From Notolepis coatsorum (Eukaryota; Chordata; Actinopteri; Aulopiformes; Paralepididae): a stretch of 64,000 bases of DNA. Position 1 is the first letter of the stretch, and each line of letters starts with the position of its first letter. A program made the position numbers and the translations under genes. The DNA lies in NCBI GenBank assembly GCA_963971535.1, contig OZ020599.1, positions 95,374,048 to 95,438,047 on the forward strand. Direction: 5' to 3'. This document shows positions 10,837 through 21,914 of this stretch, piece by piece. The notes beneath the pieces were generated by a model. It ran no database searches. It saw only the letters and a list, made by a program, of their open reading frames with translations, and was not told the DNA's origin.

Positions 10837-11379
10837 TTACAGGGGCCAGTGTTGAATTGCAGTCTCCCGTAGGTGTCCCTTGAGAGAGGTTTTGAAAGTG
10901 GGTAGTGATCCACATTCCTTTACAGCTTTGGGTAGGGCGTTCCACATTGATGTGGCATAATTTCGAAACGTGTTTAGTCCCTTATTTGAGCCGAATCTGG
11001 GTTTAACATGATTTGTGGAGCTCCCTCTGGTGTTGTGATCGTGGTATTCACTGACCTTTGGGAAGTATTTTGACATGTACATGGGTACCTTGGTCGTGTA
11101 GTGTATCTTGTAGACCAGGCCCATTGCAAGTTGTTGTACTCTGTCGTCTACTCTAAGCCATCCTAGGTTGTCAAAGTGGGCAGGGGTGAGGTGGGTTCTA
11201 GGAGTAAGGTCAAGCAGTAGTCTGACCAGTTTGTTTTGAGATGTTTGTAATTTTGTTTTTAGCGCCTTTGAGGTGCTTTGGTACCATGAGGTGCAAGCAT
11301 AGTCGTAGTACCCCTGAATGAGTGCTCCTGCCAGAGTCTTATGGGTGTTCTTGTTTACCAGAGAGGAGATCCGGTACAA
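10837..11379 (-). CDS. LINE B ORF2 C-terminal part
   Basis: The 180-residue ORF continues the LINE after a frame change. It contains YYDYACTSWYQS, KLQTSQNKLVRLLL and MWNALPKAVKECGSLPTF, the C-terminal module found after the thumb in these LINEs. The same segment is read at 22135-22401 on the plus strand in a second copy. The overlap with the upstream ORF marks a mutation or assembly indel rather than programmed recoding. Confidence 0.75.
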   Translation of the reverse strand: MYRISSLVNKNTHKTLAGALIQGYYDYACTSWYQSTSKALKTKLQTSQNKLVRLLLDLTPRTHLTPAHFDNLGWLRVDDRVQQLAMGLVYKIHYTTKVPMYMSKYFPKVSEYHDHNTRGSSTNHVKPRFGSNKGLNTFRNYATSMWNALPKAVKECGSLPTFKTSLKGHLRETAIQHWPL

Positions 11380-12004
11380 GTTGGTTGACTTTTTTTATTA
11401 CATTGGATGCCATTTTGTCACAGGAGAGATTAGCCTCTAGGATGGAACCCAGGTAGGTAATTTCATCTTTCCTTGTGACAATATTGTCACCCACTGTAAC
11501 TGAGAAGCCGTCGGTCTTGCTGAGTTTGTTATTTGAACCGAAGAGAATGGACTCTGTTTTGCCCATGTGTAATGATAGTTTGTTATCAGCGAGCCATATG
11601 CAGATTCTGCCTAGTTCCGAGCTGAGGGTTTTTTCAACCTGTAACTTGTTCTTGTCAGAGACCAGCAGGGCTGAGTCGTCCGCAAACAGGAACAAGTTGC
11701 AGTCACAAGCTGACGACATGTCATTTGCATAAATTAGGAACAGTAGCGGTCCTAGTATGCTTCCTTGTGGAACACCACAGCTCACTGTGAGGGGGGGGGA
11801 TAGGGTACCGTTTACCTCCACCATCTGTTCCCTCCCCTCAAGGTAGGATTGCATCCAGCTCACTGATAGACTATCAAAACCAATTGCTTTTAGCTTGTCA
11901 ATCAGAATGGAGTGATTGACCGTGTCAAAGGCCTTTTGTAGGTCCAGCATGACCATGCCGCAGTATTTGCCTGCGTCCACCTCTTGTTTGATGTGGTCAT
12001 TCAA
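11339..12004 (-). CDS. LINE B reverse transcriptase, N-terminal and central part
   Basis: The 221-residue ORF begins inside the RT domain. VMLDLQKAFDTVNHS supplies the first catalytic Asp, followed by CGVPQGSILGPLLF, LFADDSALLV as the catalytic FADD box, and LSLHMGKTESILFGS. The ORF has no start of its own because the element is 5'-truncated near 12008. It shifts into the next ORF at about 11340-11380 through a single frame change. The motif set places it in the jockey superfamily; I cannot fix the clade from sequence alone. Confidence 0.8.
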   Translation of the reverse strand: MNDHIKQEVDAGKYCGMVMLDLQKAFDTVNHSILIDKLKAIGFDSLSVSWMQSYLEGREQMVEVNGTLSPPLTVSCGVPQGSILGPLLFLIYANDMSSACDCNLFLFADDSALLVSDKNKLQVEKTLSSELGRICIWLADNKLSLHMGKTESILFGSNNKLSKTDGFSVTVGDNIVTRKDEITYLGSILEANLSCDKMASNVIKKVNQLVPDLLSGKQEHP

Positions 12005-12008
12005 ATAG

Positions 12009-12600
12009 AGAAGGCATGTGTCAGTGGAGTGGGATGTTCAAGTTGGCCCTGCTGGCATGTAGCTGAGCCAGCACCTGCATGTGGCATGTAAACCAGACAT
12101 TGACAGTACTAGCTCTAGGACATCGGCATGGGAATATCTGGGCCAGAACATCATTAGAACTAGAACATACTTATGGTAGGACATGGGTCAGGCCAGTCAT
12201 ACACCAGAGTCATGGCTATGAGCCTAAACATGGCCCTACTCTGGCAACCAGATCTGGACCACATTCACGAGTAGGAGGGGGTTATGTGGGCCATCACTTG
12301 GCCAGACCACATTTGCTTTATGGTGTGTACTTTTATTTTATTTTATTTTTTATTTATCCATTATTTATCCAGGAATGTCCCATTGAGATACAATATCTAT
12401 TCTTCCAGGGAGTCCTGACCAACACGGCACACAACAAGTTTCAACATAAAACAGGGCATTAAACAAAAAAACATACAATTCAAATATAAATACAGAAGGC
12501 CATTTGTGCAGTGGCAAGGAGCATAATCACATCAGCAATAGCATCAGGTAAAACAGTTACATGTTTGTTTCATGAAGGGCTAATCGTAGTATACCTTTAA
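12009..12600. other. Unassigned sequence with a LINE-like tail
   Basis: 12060-12310 is non-coding and shows loose internal repetition of AGAACAT/GGCCAG words. 12330-12480 (TTATTTATCCAGGAATGTCCCATTGAG...) resembles a dispersed fish retroposon tail in minus orientation. No gene is supported. Confidence 0.3.
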
Positions 12601-13692
12601 AGGAAAACTCCAACAGACAAGAAGATACATACCTTTTTTGTCTCCCTGCATGCATTAGGCTTAGGGAACGCCCGCACTGTTAGCGTAGCTTAGCTTCATT
12701 GCTGAAGTTCCCTACAGTCCCCTACAGTCACGAAATAGGCCTACACTCCAAATACAACTCCAAAACGTTCCTGTAAACATGTTGTGACCTGTGTATTTAC
12801 CACGTGGAGAAATAAAAAATTATTGAATTCGACATTTACGTTTTCTAAGCAAATATACTCTGATTTTTTTTTTGCCAAACCACTCCTCTCTGGGCTCAGT
12901 GATTTCACGTCACCAGTGCTACTTTCTAACGTGAGGCCAGTGTTTGTTTACATTTAATTCAAAGGATCCGAACCGATTGAAGTTTATGGATACCATGACT
13001 GTAAGTTTTACATTTATGTTTTTAGATGGAAGGCTGTATTCCATCTGTCTAACGTTAGCGAATATTGTGAGATTGATGAATAGGACAGTCACAACGTTGC
13101 TGGACTATCGACCTAGTTAGCCCCTTTCATGACTGCGATGCACGGCTACAGGGTTTGGGCGAGTGAATCCACACTTGTGATATTATTATAACTCATTTAT
13201 TGTGTAACGCTAGCCCCTTAAAACTTACCACAGTCATGGTATCCATAAACTTCAATCGGTTCGGATCCTTTGAATGAAATAAAAATGTAAACAAACACTG
13301 GCCTCACGTTAGAAAGTAGCACTGGTGACATGAAATCACTGAGCCCAGAGAGGAATGGTTCGGCCAAAAATAGTTCAGAGTATATTTGCTTGGAAAACGT
13401 AAATGTCTAATTCAATTATTTTTTATTTCTCCACGTGGTAAATACACAGGTCACATGATTACAGGAACGTTTTGGAGTTGTATTTGGAGTGTATTTTGTG
13501 ACTGTAGGGGACTGTAGGGAACTTCAGGGTAAAGGTCTGACCCACTTCCAGTGATGAAGCTAAGCTACGCTAACGGTGCAGGCGTTCCCTAAGCCTAATG
13601 CATGCAGAGAGACAAAAAAGGTATGTATCTTCTTGTCTAACTCCAGGGAAGATGTTAAATAAGCAAATTTCCCAAAATGTTGGAGTTTTCCT
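12601..13692. mobile_element. TTAA-flanked foldback element (piggyBac-type MITE)
   Basis: AGGAAAACTCCAAC begins directly after a TTAA (12597-12600), and GTTGGAGTTTTCCT ends directly before a TTAA (13693-13696). The termini extend into inverted arms of roughly 400 bp (about 12601-13016 against 13227-13692), shown by paired blocks such as the CGTTAGCGTAGC region and the reverse-complementary CAATCGGTTCGGATCC region. The right arm carries a small extra segment. No transposase is present. The TTAA target and terminus style fit piggyBac-type non-autonomous elements. Confidence 0.85.
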
Positions 13693-13696
13693 TTAA

Positions 13697-14078
13697 CCAC
13701 CAAAACCTGCACGGACTACAACATATGATGTATATCACACCAGTTAGGGTGCCTTGTGTATACTGCACCTTGTGTATACTGTTTACTTTTACTCATAGTA
13801 TATATTCAGATAATATAACCGATAAGGCATACAGACCCTCATCTGCACCTTTGTTTACACTGTATATCTTTCTCATATTTTTATATTCAGAGTTAATTAT
13901 ATTGTTTACACTGTTTATTTTCTCTCATATTTTTATATTCAGATCTAATTTTATTGCTTATATTTATGTCTTTCTACTATTACCCTGCCCATACCTGTAC
14001 CTCCCCTCCCCCATGCTGCTATAACGCCCGGATTTCCCCAAGGGGATCAATAAAGGAATATCTTATCTTATCTTATTT
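13697..14078 (+). mobile_element. Retroposon with ATCTT tail, copy 1
   Basis: The sequence starts CCACCAAAACCTGCACGGAC and ends AAGGGGATCAATAAAGGAAT followed by TCTTATCTTATCTTATT. Other copies are at 19306-19640 (-), 23424-23480 (-), 26717-27043 (-) and 63325-63460 (+). In copy 26717-27043 the corresponding 5' end also reads TTAACCACCAAAACC, so the neighbouring foldback element probably entered at that TTAA. No coding potential is seen; it is a SINE or the 3' end of a LINE. Confidence 0.7.
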
Positions 14079-16199
14079 TCTAGAAATCCTAATCTATAGG
14101 TGAGCGATATAGTTTTCTCTGTTATTAATGATACAACGTGAAACTCCCTCATCTTTGTTACCAGAATAACCAGTGTACCAAATGAATGTGGCACGTTATA
14201 TTATGTCTATTAGGGATGCATTTCATCAAGTGGAGATTCTGTGTAAAACTAGTACCATAATGTAGCACCCTGAATATGTGGCTATTATTCAGAAGTGCTG
14301 ACTTGCCTTTTATCTCCCCTTTGTGCACAAAGACATATTAACTAGTTTCCATTGATATTCCCTCGAACAATGACACGGGTTTCTCCTTCTCTCACCGGCT
14401 GGAATATGGATTATAAACAGTAAACTGAATCATATTCTATCCACCCAGTGCTTCCTGTGGGGCTACTTGGCGGTACCAGCAGGGGGCGGCGGTGGCAGGC
14501 GGAGCGTACGAGAGAGACAGAGAAGGAAGCAAGTCAACGGGAACAAAAGTGAGGAGGGCCAGCCTCTTCGGCGTTGAACGTGAACCGAGAAGGACGTGTC
14601 GTTGAGCCCCGTTGTGGACCACACGGGTGAACGTATTGAACTTGAGTATATTACGGGTTATATCAGAAATATAAGCGTAGTAGCGTGTTGCATGTCCCCA
14701 CTGAACAACCCTAGTGATACTACGAGTTATCCTAGAAGACAAGCGGTATAGCCAAGTGTTGGCTTATGTTAAAGATATCCCCTCCAGTGAGGTGCCCAGC
14801 TAGCGTGGCTTGAAGAGGACCGGTGTTTAGAGGCACCCTGCGTCATTGTATGTTGCGGCTAGCAGGAGGGCTGTCTGGGACCCACAGAGTAGCTTCAGTT
14901 AAGGTAGGGCCAGATTATTGTCGCGCGTCGACCCAGCACCGGCCGTCAACCGCCTGTCTTCACCGGTGTTCTGCATCTGCTCTGCACCGGCTGTCTTCAG
15001 CCCAGCACGGGAGTTCGTCCCGTCCAGCAGAGGTCGCCATCACCCAGCACGTGCTCTCAGCCCGCTACTGCTCCCTCTGCTCCAGCCCCGCTTGCTAGCG
15101 CCCGTGACGAGAGCGTTCGACGCCATCTTATCACCCGGACAGTGGTGGTGCGGCGAGGCCGCCATCTTGGTTGAGTACATTAGAGCTTCGGTGCTCAGGA
15201 TCTTATTGCACCGTACACAGTGTGATGCGGCCTACGGGTGAAGCTAACGTTGCTAACTACAGTTCATAGGGGTACCCCATAAACATTACATGCCGGCATT
15301 AGTATAGGACTTTTGTTTTGGTAAAGTGGGCCCACCTTTTTCATTTCCTTTGAGTGTGATAACGTGTTTGTTCTTTAATAATAATTTCCCATCTAATTAA
15401 CCCTTCCCCTGCGGGAAGGTTAGCGACTGGTTGTATCATAAGTAAAGCCTTAGAGAGGTATTATCCCTACCATATAATTAAAGCCTGAGAGAGGTATTAT
15501 CCCTGGTACTAACCCAGACGTGGGTGATGAGTCAAGCACATTGGTGTATAATATAAGTGTCTAGAAGTTATTGAGTTACAACTTGGGTAATAGTAAGATT
15601 CCATTCTATTTACACCATTGCCATTAAATCTTTGTAACTGACCAGTACTATTAACTATAAAGAATTAGATGGGAGTTCTGTGTGCGTGTCCCTTCCTGAG
15701 CCTATAAACAACTCTTTTGGTGTGGGTAACGATAATACCATTAACCCCTTCCTATCCAACTCTTCCCTTTTTACTGTAAGGTTTCTAATGTCACTGAGGG
15801 AGGGTACTGCTTGCGGGGGGAACTAAGTTATTTATTTACAATTCAGGCACTAGGTGTGGGAGGGTTAAAGGAGGAATTGGGGGAAGTGAGAGCGAGTTGG
15901 GGAGTACTGCTGACCGCCCTGGAAGGGAGAGGAAGACCAGAGTACCAGACCAGGTTGGTAAATCCCGGGCCCCATCCACTCCCACTGCCGGCCTCCAGTT
16001 GACGCTTCAGACCCAAAGACGAAGGTGCAGTCCGACGGAGCTCTACTGTGTCTCGCTACCCAGTGGCTGTGCACACCCGTTCCCACGAAGCAGGGATAAT
16101 CCACCCTGCTACAATAAGTTATTCAATATTCCACATTTTTACCACCAGGCATTGGTGTAAAATGTGTAATATTCCATACCCCACCCACCCAACACACAA
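14079..16199. other. 2.1 kb without a recognisable gene
   Basis: 14437-15240 is GC-rich with short unconvincing ORFs on both strands. 15445-15510 holds a direct duplication of an AGCCTGAGAGAGGTATTATC-like unit. 15800-16110 is again GC-rich. The block may be an old non-coding mobile element, since it has the composition of an LTR or transposon 5' region, but I found no terminal repeat, domain or splice pattern to support any name. Confidence 0.25.
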
Positions 16200-16490
16200 T
16201 TACAATTTAGTCATTTAGCTGACACTTTTATCCAAAGCGACTTACAGATCGTGAACAACATGTCACCAGGAGGGGCACATCTCTCGCAGCTAAGAGTGGT
16301 GTTGTTCGTCAAATAGTGTCAAACTTCAGTGTCACACTCTGAGTGCATAGTATTATAGACATATTAGCTAGATAGCAGTATAAGATAGTATTAGGGTACA
16401 TAATAGTAAAAGGTTAGAGGGTTAGCATTTTCTTTTCTTCAGATAATTTATTATTTCAGATTGTTTGAAGAGGTGTGTTTTTAGTTGATG
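16200..16490 (-). mobile_element. L2 LINE 3' UTR fragment
   Basis: TCATTTAGCTGACACTTTTA and AAGCGACTTACAGA mark the L2 3' terminus in minus orientation. The similarity runs to the TTTGAAGAGGTGTGTTTTTAG segment that precedes the coding end in other copies. Confidence 0.65.
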
Positions 16491-17221
16491 GCACGCACAC
16501 ACACACACACACACATACACATAAACATACACACAAACATGTGCACACACACACACATTCGCACAAACATACATGCGCACACACACACACACACACACCT
16601 TTTCCCCTCTGTGGTCAGAGACTCTATGAGGGGCCCAGAGGAAGCTGTAATTCTACACAAAAGCAGAGGGTATGTGTGACCCTGGTGGTTAAGACTGGGC
16701 CTTTATCTTTGACATAACATCTGCTGTAGGTATAATCAAGTTAAGAGGCCATTCATCCTGCTGGGCGACAGTTGTTTTAGTCAACTCATCATCCATGAAA
16801 CACTTTTAACAGCTTAGACAACAAGTTACAAAGAGCTTGTTTGCTACAAAGTAATCTAACTCTCTCCCTCACACACAAATACAGGAGATCTCTCTCTCTC
16901 TCTCCCTCTCTCATCTGTCACTGCTCTCTCTCTCTCTCTCATATGTCACTGCTCTCTCTCTCTCTCTCTCCCATCCTTGCCAGTGACACTCTCCTGCTCC
17001 ATGGTAATGGCCTCACGGTGGGGTGCTCCCTGTTGCCTGAACTCTCCCAGCTCCTAACCTGCCAGCCTGATTGGTAGCGACGAGCTCACAGTGACCTCCT
17101 ACAGACACAATGACATCCCCTTCTCCACTGCTTTGTGGCACGACTGATCGCACCTGTCAGGCTCTGTCCTCTAAGCCTGATCCTCTGAATGCTCCCCCTG
17201 ACCTTTGCCCCTAACCCCCTC

Positions 17222-17275
<54 letters not shown>
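16491..17275. repeat. Cluster of CA and CT microsatellites
   Basis: (CA)n tracts lie at 16495-16600 and 17225-17273 and (CT)n tracts at 16885-16972. The DNA between them has no gene-like features, and the predicted peptides are repeat translations. Confidence 0.9.
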
Positions 17276-17276
<1 letters not shown>

Positions 17277-17404
17277 CAGACTCTCTCTTCCCTGTTCTCA
17301 AACCACGTGCTGTGCCCCCTACCAGACCTCCACTACTATTTCACATATGGTCCAAGATGTTGTCCTCAGAGAGGTGTGAGGTGTTTTCTTCAGCTACCTG
17401 CGCA

Positions 17405-17855
17405 CGCCTGAATTGAGTAGCCTATACTTGTCGAAGAGAGTTGTCTTATCAGTTCTGGACTATGGTGAATGTATAGGCGTGCTGCGGCCTCAACCCTTAA
17501 ATCCTTGGACTCTGTCACTCTGCCCTCAGATTCGTCACTAATGATGATACAACAATCACTGTGTCCTTTATGAGCAGGTTGGTTGGTCCTCTCTGATGGA
17601 GAGGCGCCACCAACACTGGTGTTTGTTCATTTTTAAGGCCCTTATTGGTAAGCTCCTTTGGAACCTATGGAACCCGTTCTAGTGACTGGCTGGTCCTTAA
17701 GGTCCCCCGAGTTTGCTCAGAACAGAGTAAATTTTGCCTTTACTATGATGCCCCTCTAGCTCATGGAATGAACTCCTTAAAGCTTGAGATTATCCCCTCT
17801 GTTGCTGAGTTTAAAACCTTGATCTCAAACCTTTGGAGGGTTTTTAATTGATTGT
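17405..17855 (+). mobile_element. LINE C-terminal fragment
   Basis: Frame-broken translation yields blocks typical of the C-terminus of fish jockey-type LINEs: SVYHSALRF near 17510 in a decayed form, a VGW...RRHQHWCLF segment near 17600, and SSDWLVLKVPRVCSEQSKF within 17645-17851. The segment ends in TTTTTAATTGATTG. No other part of the element is present. Confidence 0.55.
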
Positions 17856-19209
17856 TATCCTCACTTGTCTTATTGTTATGACTTTCTATTCTGTGTGATT
17901 TATTATTTCTTGTTTAAAGAACAGCCATGGAGAAAATGTCCACAGCTTATGACCCACAGCTTATATGAGAAATATGAGAAAAATATACAGTGTAAACTAT
18001 ATAATTACCTCTTAATATAAAGATATGAGGTTTACCACAGGTTTGAGTGACAAAATTTTTTAAAATTAAAACATTATAATAATAAATAAAAATATTATTA
18101 TTTTTTTATTATTTTTGGGATGGAAATCCCAAGCCACACATTGACGGGCAAAGAGCCACATGCGGCTCGCGAGCCATGAGTTGGCCACCCCTGCTCTAGA
18201 CGCTTGCAAAGGGCTGTGACTTTCCACATATATATTCCATATGTGGAATAACGTTCTAATTACATTTTCCTGAAGTCATTTTGAAATTTCAGAAACTGTG
18301 CCAGATAAAACGGGTACTTTTAGGAAAAGTCATTGAGTGACAGAGCTGGAGCTTGACCGGGATACATTTATTGAAAATCCCTAGGGGTCATTTGACCCCT
18401 TGTCGGCTGTGCTAGTGTTAACTCTGTATGTACACTCAACGTGACTATAAATGAGGAAAACCTCAGTTGCCTTTTGAGTTTAAATAAAGGTTTGAAATTA
18501 AATACTGTCCTGCAAAAGCTAACCGCAGTAACTAAACTTTCCTTGAAATTGAGTTATAAGTGAAATTTTACTTCTCAATATCTGGATAAAAGATCATCTG
18601 TTTTATCTTGTGACAAAGTTTCAGAGTTCAATCTTGCTCTGTTTTAGAGGGAAAAGGGTATAAAGAATTAAATCACTGGATAGTCAAAGAACTTTAAAGA
18701 AATTTTTCTCAGTTTCATTGTTTAGTTACTGTTAGTTACTGTTAGCCATATAACTCTGGTTTCAAGGGCATAGGTTTGGTTTCAACATGGGGGGGGGGGG
18801 GGGGGGGGCACTTCAAGGACATTTTGAGCTTCAAACACTTAATTTCCTGCATTCTGGTGTACTTTTATGAGAGGCATGTCTGCAAGGTTGAAATGGTATG
18901 GTCAGGTGTAGGGGTGTCTGAAAGTGTTGGTTAATATATAATTACAGGTAAGAAGGATACCTGTAACCTATTTTGGGGAGTGCATCATCTTTCATATTAG
19001 CTATATTTTGAGGGGGACATGTCCTCTGCAACCCCCTAAATATACGCCTATTTACGTTTTCAGAGAAAAAGTTGTGAGTGTTGTGTTCATTCATAAAGAC
19101 AGTGGAGGTTTAATTGATATTATTAACACACGATTAGGCAAATCCTATAGAATTACTTTTGGCATATTGTGGTGTGGGGGTGGTGTGATGTAAGCAGCTG
19201 TCTTGAGTC
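17856..19209. other. Unassigned AT-rich sequence containing a hAT right end
   Basis: 18120-18193 ends in GAGCCATGAGTTGGCCACCCCTG-like sequence, the right terminus of a hAT-type element related to the one ending at 33812. Its left end is not visible. 18790-18808 is a poly(G) run. The rest has no coding or repeat signature that I can name. Confidence 0.35.
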
Positions 19210-19960
19210 TAGTTAATTGGGGGAGGTGGGGAGAAGGCCACCTTGTCGCCCTGGAGGACTGGTACATGGACAGAGCTGTTCTGGGGGCCCATTCTCCTGA
19301 AGATAAGATACGGTAAGATGTTCCTTTATTGATCCCCTTGGGAAAATGTGGCCGTCATAGCAGCATGGGGGAGGGGGGAGGGTGGAGGTACAGGTATGGG
19401 CAGGGTAATAGTAGAAAGACATAAAATATAGGCAATACAATTAGATCTGGATATAAAAATGAGAAAAAATAGACAGTGTAATCAAAAAGGTGCAGATGAG
19501 GGTCTGTATGCCCCATTAGTTGTATTATATGTTACAATACATATGGGCAATAAATAATTTTTATCTGAATAGATACTATGAGTAAGAGTAAAATTAAACG
19601 GTATATACAAGGTACCCTAACTGGCATGATATGTCATACATACTGTATATCAGGAAGAGCCTGCCTTTGTTCCTGTTATGGACTCTTTTGTTTGTTGTTT
19701 TTGGTCCACTATTTGAGTTATTTTGTTCCTGTTATGGACTCTTTTGTTTGTTGTTTTTGGTCCACTATTTGAGTTATTGTATTCCTTTCCCTTGGTTGGT
19801 TGCTTGGTTAGGTTGAAGCTGCTCGCTGGCTTCAGTTTGGTGTTGGGAGTATATGTGGTTGAGGGTGGTGTGATTTAAGCAGCCACACCTGTATTGGGTC
19901 CAGTTAATAGAGCCCAGGTGTCGCTGCGCACCTGTTGTGCATCAGAGCAATCGATGAGCA
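19210..19960. repeat. Composite repeat X, copy 1 (split)
   Basis: 19210-19305 and 19655-19960 are similar to the contiguous block 23750-24035. Shared words include GAGCTGTTC...GGGGGC, TTATGGACTCTTTTGTTT and GATTTAAGCAGCCACACC. The interruption is the ATCTT-tailed retroposon. A segment of about 57 bp containing GTTCCTGTTATGGACTC is tandemly doubled at 19672-19785. The nature of the repeat is unknown. Confidence 0.6.
19306..19640 (-). mobile_element. Retroposon with ATCTT tail, copy 2
   Basis: Minus-strand copy. GATAAGATACGGTAAGATG is the tail, followed by TTCCTTTATTGATCCCCTTG, and the homology continues to about CTAACTGGCATGATAT. It is inserted within composite repeat X. Confidence 0.75.
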
Positions 19961-20138
19961 CACACAACCCTTTCACTACCACACCACTGGCTCCACATGT
20001 ATCAGAGGAAGCTATACCCTCCCCAACGGTAGGGTAGCACGTGCAGAGGGGGGTTGGGTCCCCAAGCACTTGCCCATGTGCCCCTTGATGACCAAAGTGC
20101 CCTTTTTTGGCAAGGTTTTATTTTTTATATATATATAT

Positions 20139-20954
20139 TAGTGGTGGGACTCGATTAAAAATGCTAATCGAGGGCGCCCAAGTGGCTAACCACGTAACGT
20201 GCTGCGTCGCGGCACGGCCGACCCGTGTTCGATTCCCGGACTGGGCGTTCTTTGCCGAATGTCTTCCCCTGCTCTGTCTCCCATTTCCTCCTCTCCCTCT
20301 CTCTCTATCGGACTGTCCGGTAGTAAATAAAACGCAAAAAAATCGACTAAAACATATTTAAAAAAAAAATTATGTTAATCTAATTAATTCCAGACTTTAT
20401 AGTTAATTAATCAAAATTAATCACATTTTAATCGCATATCAATATGCGAAAAGCAAAAAAATTCAATTCAAATGAATTTTGGTATATGAGTGAATCAATG
20501 AATATACATTATACATACGTTTAAGCAGCAAAATCCTGTATTAGCTACAACACAGACCAACAGATCAATTAAATTTTTAACAAAGTGCAGCAATTTTAGG
20601 AATAATATATATATAGCGCAAAGGACCTTTTGTAAACTCAAGCACTTTCGAGGTAAAAGTAAAACGCAGTACTTTCAAGTATTCCAGAACAGTTGACCAT
20701 TGAAAAGAAAAAACTCTTTATTGATCAAAATTTCTCTTATTTTCTTTATTTTTATGAACAAACCAGATTAATAAAAAAAGTAATTTGCGATCTATTATAC
20801 TTTATACTTATAGCACATGCATGAGTCTGGTCTCCTTTGAAAGGTAACATTCTTACACAATAAAGAAAAATCATGCAATGCATCAATTTTTTTAACATTT
20901 AATTCTTTCTGTAGTTAATTAATCAAAATGTATGCGATAAAGTCCCAGCCCTAA
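20139..20954. mobile_element. AT-rich MITE with TAG(T/G)GGTGGGACT-type termini
   Basis: The left end TAGTGGTGGGACT and right end AGTCCCAGCCCTA are imperfect inverted repeats. The body is AT-rich with repeated TTAATTAATCAAAAT words and no coding capacity. It is split by a SINE at 20172-20340. Confidence 0.65.
20172..20340 (+). mobile_element. tRNA-derived SINE with target-site duplication
   Basis: The element begins GGGCGCCCAAGTGGCTAACC, which includes an A-box-like word, and carries GTTCGATTCCCGG as a polymerase III B box. A CT-rich body and an A-rich tail follow. AATCGA occurs immediately before (20166-20171) and after (20341-20346), so it is bounded by a 6-bp target duplication. Confidence 0.85.
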
Positions 20955-20963
20955 TATATATAT

Positions 20964-21062
20964 GTAACGGATGGTACCGCGAAGCACAGTCACGATGGAC
21001 TTCAGATGTTGTGAAGTGACTGGGGTGAGTAGCGGTGCTATGGGTTAAACTCACTGGGTCTC
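20964..21062. repeat. TGTAACGG dispersed repeat, copy 1
   Basis: This shares TGTAACGGA, GTCACGATGGAC, TTGTGAAGTGACTG and GTTAAACTCACT in the same order with 61318-61415. Its class is unknown. The 61-kb copy is followed by a tRNA-like B box. Confidence 0.55.
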
Positions 21063-21359
21063 ATTCCCGAAAATTTTGCAAAGAGTTATTTTGGAAGACT
21101 TATCTTAGAACGACTGAGTAAGTGGCTGAAACGGTTGCACAAATGATATGATCTGATATCTGCTTGGAGAATGGCATTCTGTCTTAAACTCAAAAGAGCA
21201 TTCCTGTTCAGGTCATTTGCATACAAAACAACACCTCCAGAGCTCCTTATAAGGCAAAGTAATGACGCAGCTGTGTGGAAATGGATGCGGAAGCGCTTTG
21301 CGAGGCTTGCGACCCATCGAAATGAGATTAATGTATCGTGGTACACCTGCCGCACCGTG

Positions 21360-21360
<1 letters not shown>

Positions 21361-21407
<47 letters not shown>

Positions 21408-21555
21408 GTATACTGTAATGAATGAACGCAGTGTAGGCTTATTATTCCATTAATGCCTACGACATAATGAATGAACGCAGTATAGGCTTATTATTCCATT
21501 AATGCCTACGGCGTAATGAATGAACGCAGTATAGGCTTATTATTCCATTAATGAC
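21361..21555. repeat. (CA)n followed by a 49-bp tandem repeat
   Basis: (CA)n occupies 21363-21403. A unit beginning AATGAATGAACGCAG then repeats at 21417, 21466 and 21515, giving a 49-bp period and about 2.8 copies with one or two differences between units. Confidence 0.92.
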
Positions 21556-21687
21556 TTGTTGCATTAGGATTTAGTAGATACTATAATGCTCTGCCCTACG
21601 TACAGTATAGGTACAGTCTGTACTTATACTGTACGTAGGGCAGAGGCAGAGCATATATAGTATCTACTAAATCCTAATGAAACAAGT
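21554..21687. repeat. 134-bp imperfect palindrome
   Basis: ACTTGTT...CATTAGGATTTAGTAGAT (from 21554) is matched by ATCTACTAAATCCTAATG...AACAAGT (to 21687). The arms are about 55-60 bp around a GTACAGTCTGTAC centre, with a few mismatches and a small insertion. It directly follows the 49-bp tandem repeat. Confidence 0.9.
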
Positions 21688-21914
21688 AACTAGAAATTAT
21701 ATTAAGCCTATACTGTTCATTAGACATGTAGGCCATACTGGCGCACACAAGACTTGTTATGGAATATTAATGCAGTCTATTGCCATGCGATTAGCTTTAG
21801 TTCTTATTTATTTATTTATCCACTGTCATTTCAGTGGTGTATAGGCTATATAGTGTATTTCAATATAAGTTTAATTGATAATGATATATTTGAAGGAATG
21901 CAGGTTTATAGCTA

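Larger units (their letters stand above)
10286..12008 (-). mobile_element. 5'-truncated LINE with GATT tail ('LINE B')
   Basis: The minus strand carries a reverse transcriptase in two overlapping ORFs. A long 3' UTR built of CCAATGTACAGT-type units and G/C homopolymers follows, with a conserved terminal block (from about 10560 down to TAATAAAGTTTTCAATC) and a (CAAT)n tail at 10286. Six more copies or tails of this family occur in the window: 21915-22845, 31746-31965, 32443-32628, 33104-33240, 36545-36956 and 48837-49120. Their similarity suggests a recently active family. Confidence 0.85.

Noticed and set aside
14437-16115. LTR element bounded by TGTGGGGCTAC and CCTGCTACA
   Set aside because: The flanks show no target duplication and no second LTR or coding region was found.
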